A DNA stretch of 64,000 nt from Aquila chrysaetos chrysaetos (lineage: Eukaryota; Chordata; Aves; Accipitriformes; Accipitridae): contig NC_044008.1 in NCBI RefSeq assembly GCF_900496995.4, positions 7,511,276 to 7,575,275 on the forward strand, read 5' to 3'. Made by a program: the position numbers and the translations under genes. Below the pieces are notes generated by a model. The model worked only from the letters and a program-made list of their open reading frames with translations. It was not told the DNA's origin and searched no databases. Below are positions 59,282-64,000 of this stretch, in pieces. Each line of letters starts with the position of its first letter. Within the stretch, counting starts at the first letter, position 1.

Positions 59282-59413
59282 GAGCAAAGCTGCAGATGAA
59301 TCGAAGAATTTGGAGTCCGAGGAGCTAACTGTGAGCCACCTGCTCTGCTGCCTTAGAAATGAAACGCAGAAGAGGGAAGAACTTGAGAAGGAGCTGCAGG
59401 ATCACAAAGAGAG
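59282..59413 (+). CDS. OPTN: OPTN coding exon 5 (residues 202-245)
   Basis: The exon completes a Met codon split with exon 4 and then encodes SKAADESKN, ESEELTVSHLLCCLRNET and QKREELEKELQDHKE, matching the human segment with EELTVSQLLLCLRE. This is the start of the second coiled-coil region. It ends GAGAG|GTGTGA at 59413/59414, leaving two bases of an Arg codon. The open frame continues past the donor for a few codons, but only this donor joins in phase to the next exon. The acceptor region (AAG, CAG, GAG in a row) allows alternatives three bases apart. Confidence 0.9.
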
Positions 59414-60559
59414 GTGTGAAGCAGGTGCACTGTAACATTTGGAGCTGTTCTCTTCCAGGGCTGCTGCAGTTACCAAGTCTGTGACTGATCAGAGACAAGC
59501 TGAAATATCAGTGTGACCCGGATGGGGAATTACCCAAGCAGTCAGTAACAATAACTTATTTTTGTGGTAGTCCTTGTAGGGATAAACCACAGGTTCTCTT
59601 CTGTGGGCAAAAGAGCTTCCACATTTTATTATTATTCCCTATAGCAGCACAGATCAAGACAAATTGCCCATTTCCTTTTGGGTTCCAGCTTTCCCCAGGT
59701 TATGTCAGAATGATATGATGACTAGTTGAGGACGTTCTCTCTACTCACTCCTCCATAGTTATTTGGTTTTGTATGACTCATCTGTGTGTGGGACCTTAAG
59801 CAAATCACTATGTATAAAACAGGGGTTACAGTCCTCTTCGTGATATTGACAGGCTACATTTAGCAATGTGTGAGCTTGGAAAAGCTCCTTAGAAATGTCT
59901 AAAATAAGTTTCATTCCAAACTTGTCTAAGAGAGAGTTTTTTCCAGTGAGACCTGCATGAGGGTATGCCTCAGCTCAGTTATGTTGGTATAAATCAGCAT
60001 GACTGTTCAGGTGTGGAAAATTGCCTAAGCAGTAGCTGTTGCAAATCCCCACTTCGCAGAGACAAAGTAAGACTTCCAGGACATTATCTACTGTGAAAGG
60101 TTGGTGTCATGGTAATTGCTTTTACGTGGACTTCCTAGAAGAGGTAATGAGCCATAGCCAAATGATTCTTAGAAATCTCAGCCTCTGAAAATATCAAAAG
60201 AAAATAGAGGCACTATTAATTACTGGATTCAGTGAACAGACTGACCCATTTCCAAAGGGTTAGCAGTTGTGCACTGTACCAAAGATCGCTCACTGTGGAC
60301 TGAATGTCACTGTCCTTCACCACACCTGCAGAGTTATACATCCATTTTAACTATATATACATGTTGGGTGGCCTGTGTTCTTCAGGAACCCCCATGATTG
60401 TGCAGGCTGTCCTGCATGTCTGTGCTTTCAGTTCTGCCTCTCATTTGTGGCTGTGATGTTAGAAGGAGAGTACATCACTTGCATGAAATCCTTGAACAGT
60501 CACAGTCTCACTTTAAATATAGGCCAAATCTATCATTATTGGCTCCTTCTGTTTTCCAG
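59414..60559 (+). other. OPTN: OPTN intron after coding exon 5
   Basis: GT at 59414-59415 and TTTTCCAG ending at 60559. A possible MIR-like stretch lies at about 59770-59910. Confidence 0.85.
59770..59910 (+). repeat. Possible CORE-SINE (MIR-like) remnant
   Basis: GTGTGGGACCTTAAGCAAATCAC, then TGTATAAAACAGGGGTTACAG and a TAGCAATGTGTGAGCTTGG stretch follow the MIR order (GTGTGACCTTGGGCAAGTCAC ... TGTAAAATGGGGATAA ... ). It is degenerate and was judged by eye. Confidence 0.45.
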
Positions 60560-60644
60560 ACTGTCAAAGCTGGAGAAGGAAGCCAGCAACTGCCTGGAGA
60601 GTGGGACACAAACTGAACAGGAAGAAGAGGAGAGTTCAGAGGCT
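60560..60644 (+). CDS. OPTN: OPTN coding exon 6 (residues 246-274)
   Basis: The 85-base exon completes the Arg codon, then encodes LSKLEKEASN, CLESGTQTEQ and EEEESSEA. Human OPTN has the corresponding block with ETQTE followed by an acidic stretch. The acceptor is CTGTTTTCCAG and the donor GCT|GTAAGT (60644/60645), leaving phase 0. The rest of the protein (long central coiled coil, ubiquitin-binding UBAN region and C-terminal zinc finger) is not in the window. Confidence 0.92.
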
Positions 60645-63600
60645 GTAAGTACCTGTCCTCGTGAGCTGAGATTTAACAACATACAGCTTACTTGTTGAGG
60701 CCAACAACCTCAGGGCCTAGATTTCGACTTGCACTCAGGGACCAAGGGGCAATTATCCTGCACAGGGTATATGAAAGTGAATTTTGAACTCTCCAATCCA
60801 TATCTTAGAGGTGGTTCCAAATTACACCAGCCACCAAAAAAGGGTGAGATTGGTGGCCAAGAACTAGGGAAGCATAGCATAACTGCAGGTATACCTCATT
60901 GCCCTGGCCATGCCCACTAAACAGAGAGAGATGCAGTCATTTCTAGCTCCAGAAAGTTCTAGACTGGGTAAATTTTCTTGCTGCTGGCTAGGTCAGCTTT
61001 TGGATCACAATCCAATGACAGTATACTGTAAAACAGACTTTAAATGCGGAGCTCATTTGCGTGGGGTTTTTTCGTGGTTTTGGTAGGATGTATTACAATG
61101 GCGGGGCATAACTATCTTAGATTGAGATACAGTTCCAGGCAAACTCAGTCCTGATGTTTTCAATTAAGGGTTTGAATGGATGTTGGGGTTGGGATTCAGC
61201 TCCACATTCAGACGCCTAAATTTATGTGCCTACAGTTGCAAGCCTCTCTATGTGAGGTAAGCCTGTAAGCTCCCATAGCGGTGGAGATCCATTCAGGTTC
61301 GGTGCAACTGCATAATACAGGCAACTAAGGGTGCCTGTATATGAGGTAGTGTAGGTTGTCTGAGGTGCTGCATGGGGCTAGCAAATGCGCTGTGGGATCT
61401 GCTGGAGACCTGTGCCCTTCTGAAGGCCAGGACAGGTATTTTAGGGCAGGGCTGGCTTAGTTAAACAAGACCAGTTTGCAGTTAGGCCGAGAGATGTCCC
61501 TTCTAGGGAAGAGAGATGATGTCTCAGTTAATTCTTTCCAGTACTTATCTCAACTTTGCCTGAGTTACAGCTTGAGCCAGATGCTCATTTAAGTGCTGAT
61601 ATTGAGGTCAGCATAGTTACATGCTTGTGATGGCAGTCATTTCAATTTATATGCTGTTGGGTTCCTTCAGAGGGTATTGTCAGTGGAGCTCATGTTATCT
61701 CCCCGTATTGTAAAATGTAGATCTTTAATGAAACAATGTGGAGGTGCAGTGTGCACTATTTTTGAGGGCTCTGCATTTGAAGACATCCTGGGAGAGAGGG
61801 AAAAGTTTTTTCAAACCTGCTTTGGCTCTGTTTGGAGAGTGAGGAACGGCTCGGGGAGAAGAGGCTAGAGGACATGCTCTACCAAACAGGCAGCTGGACA
61901 CTAACCTCAGCCAGGTCTCCTGAGATGAGTTATCTTAAGGCACCACTGCAGTTAGTGCTCTGTCTTCCCTGGGAGGCTGCTTGCAAGCTTCCCAGAAGCA
62001 GAGGTCTAGGAGGCTATGATTTAGGTGTTTCTCCTTTCCTGGGCAGGGTAAGAAATGGGTGTTGGGGAGAGACAGTCTGTACTGTGGGATGGGATTTTTT
62101 TAGTCAGGTTAGCCTTTTCTTTCAGCAAGGCTGCCAGACTTGTTTTCCAGAAGCATGGATTGCTTGTGTTCCAATTAAGTAAAATATCTTGAATTATGAT
62201 GGCTTTTACCAGGGACCAAGAATTCACAGTCCAGCTTTATTAGAAGTTAGACTCTTGCCAGTGATATATGGTTTCATTTGTTGACATGTTTTCTGTTAAG
62301 GCAATTTCTACTGATGTCTAGTTTTCTGCAAATTGAAATGCCATCACCCTACAGAAATCAGTGCTTTCAGCTGTGAGTGTGATTGGATTAGTTGGATCGC
62401 TGCATAAAATAATTTTGTGGCTTGTTTTGCAGCTATGATGGTAGAATAATGATCTCTTTTTGCTTCTGAGATAGAAAAAGCATAGTGCAATGTGTTTTGT
62501 GAGTGTTTACACCATTATGTTCAGTCCCTTTTGCTTGGTACGACTGATGAATGATATTAGCTTGGGCAGCTTGTGGAGGGTGTCCTCAGCAACATCTGTC
62601 AGTAGACAATTGTGTTCTGTCTGACTCTCAGTCACACTGGCTGTGTTCCGCACTTCTGCTCTGAGATGAAAGCTGGAAATGTTCACAGGTCATCATGGAT
62701 GAACAACTTCTATTGCTTCAGTTGCCTGGGGAAGTGGTGGACTTACCCTGTTGGAAAACTGGAGCTTTTCTTCAAGGAAATAGGACAGCAGCATGCTCTT
62801 GATACACCTGGTATCTTCTTAGTCACAGCCACCCAGCTCATTCCAAGCTGGACTGGAGACTTTTTGTGCATTTGATGAGATAAGACATTATCAATGAAAA
62901 TTACAGTACTAGGGTCAATTGGACTGATGCTAGCATGATGATGAGATTCAGAGGTGTCTTTAGGAATGCTCCAGGATGTACCTCCAGAGACTACAAACCA
63001 GCAGGAGTCAAAGGTTTCGTGTCTTCCAGAGCGTGGAGATATATTTTAAGAACTGAAACTCTGAGGCGTCCTTTGTGTCTTAGGTTGGAGGAGAACCCAG
63101 CTGCTGTTTCTTTCCTCCTCTTGTTTTTTTGCCTGTCTTTAGGATCCTTCAGTGATCTTCCTGTGGTCTGAGGGCCAAATGAAAGGGCCAGAAACACAAC
63201 GAAATTGATGACAGTTTTACTAGAAACATCATCTTGGTTTGCAAAGTTGATTCATGAATGTATGGTAATGGAGTTACCATTTGGGGTTATATTTTCTCCT
63301 TCAAAAAGTCAAGAACTAAAGTCTTCCAGATCTGTGGTTCTCATGCGTGTGGTGTGGGAGAGGCTAGTATGTGTAGGGAGAGTGCCAGTTGGCTGGAGGG
63401 GTTTCATGTGTAATCGAAATAAATTACAATGCATAAAAACTTCTGTGTCCTCTGCTTTCTGCCTGAAACAAGAACAGAGCAAACTAGAATGGAAGGGATA
63501 ATGCCATTGCAGGATGTAACTGGGAGGAGAAAGTCTAAGGTTTTGGTCTGCCTCATCTACTAGTTCCAAACTGCTGCTTCTGACCTAAAACTGCCATCAC

Positions 63601-64000
63601 ACCTCTTTCTAAAGAGCACCCTGATGGTAGCAGGCTGGAAGCCTACCTAGGAATAGATCATTTGTTTATGTTTCTTTGACAGTCTGTAACTACTGCTTAG
63701 AGGAGCAGCAGTAATCACTAAATCTGTCTGCTTTTCTCGTGTGTTTTAAATTGTGAACTCTTGAGAAAGAAAATGTAGATGTGTTTCCCATCTGCGTAAG
63801 GTATATTCTAGCCAACATTGGAAAGTCAGTAATAGTGTTGTCTTTGAGTCACCTGGATTTTATGAAAGTGTTAAGTCAAAATGGGGTTCTGCCATACTTA
63901 GGAATAATTGGTAATTGCGAAGCCTTGTGGATAGGGCCTTATTACTGAGTATAGAGTGTAACAGTGCATACTGACTTACGCTGTTTTCTCTAGAGAAAGA
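60645..64000 (+). other. OPTN: OPTN intron after coding exon 6, running to the edge
   Basis: No exon continuing the optineurin frame was recognised. A good polypyrimidine tract and acceptor (CTGTTTTCTCTAG) ends at 63993, and the last seven bases (AGAAAGA) could be the start of the next exon, but that is too short to test. The stretch near 61180-61340 may be an old repeat. Open frames here (60729-60920, 61832-62182, 62612-62875, 63205-63501) have no family resemblance. Confidence 0.6.

Noticed and set aside
62612..62875. Frame containing LELFFKEIGQQ, which faintly recalls a piece of optineurin
   Set aside because: Only a few residues agree, the neighbouring residues do not, and no acceptor or donor in the right phase flanks it.
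1..64000. CRISPR arrays, operons, phage or plasmid features, tRNA and rRNA genes
   Set aside because: Nothing of this kind is visible; the window is vertebrate nuclear DNA, and the few short tandem repeats lack the spacing of an array.

Overview
The window is nuclear DNA from a bird. It carries many CR1 LINE copies with the ATTCTATG-type 3' end and a solo LTR of a type common in bird genomes. It has two GC-rich CpG islands, GT-AG introns and a low density of coding exons. I cannot name the species. Two genes are recognisable, and they lie head to head as CCDC3 and OPTN do on human chromosome 10p13. I see no new gene system. The points worth a second look are local: a nested retrotransposon, repeat-rich promoters, a possible upstream ORF, alternative splice sites and unexplained hairpins.

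Layout. From 1 to 19864 is the distal intron of CCDC3 on the minus strand; its last exon must lie to the left of the window. This intron holds a nested pair of CR1 elements (about 2800-6370) and an AT-rich stretch that looks constrained (about 14320-15230). CCDC3 exon 2 is 19865-20039 and exon 1 is 21061-21473. Exon 1 sits in a CpG island, followed upstream by a G-rich degenerate minisatellite (21480-22300). From about 22400 to 49490 is intergenic DNA with ancient SINE and LINE remnants, one isolated GC/CpG-rich patch (about 32550-32850), the LTR (41909-42502) and a CR1 3' end (about 42641-43115). OPTN begins in a CpG island (49490-50330) on the plus strand. Six coding exons, reaching residue 274, lie between 50643 and 60644. 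The gene continues beyond the right edge.

The two genes do not form a pathway. CCDC3 encodes a secreted glycoprotein (favine). OPTN encodes optineurin, a cytosolic coiled-coil autophagy receptor. The OPTN part seen here has the N-terminal TBK1-binding coiled coil and the LC3-interacting motif (S-F-V-E-I). The ubiquitin-binding and zinc-finger parts lie outside. Exon joins were worked out by reading phase and splice consensus by eye and by comparison with remembered human proteins. No alignment or search was run.
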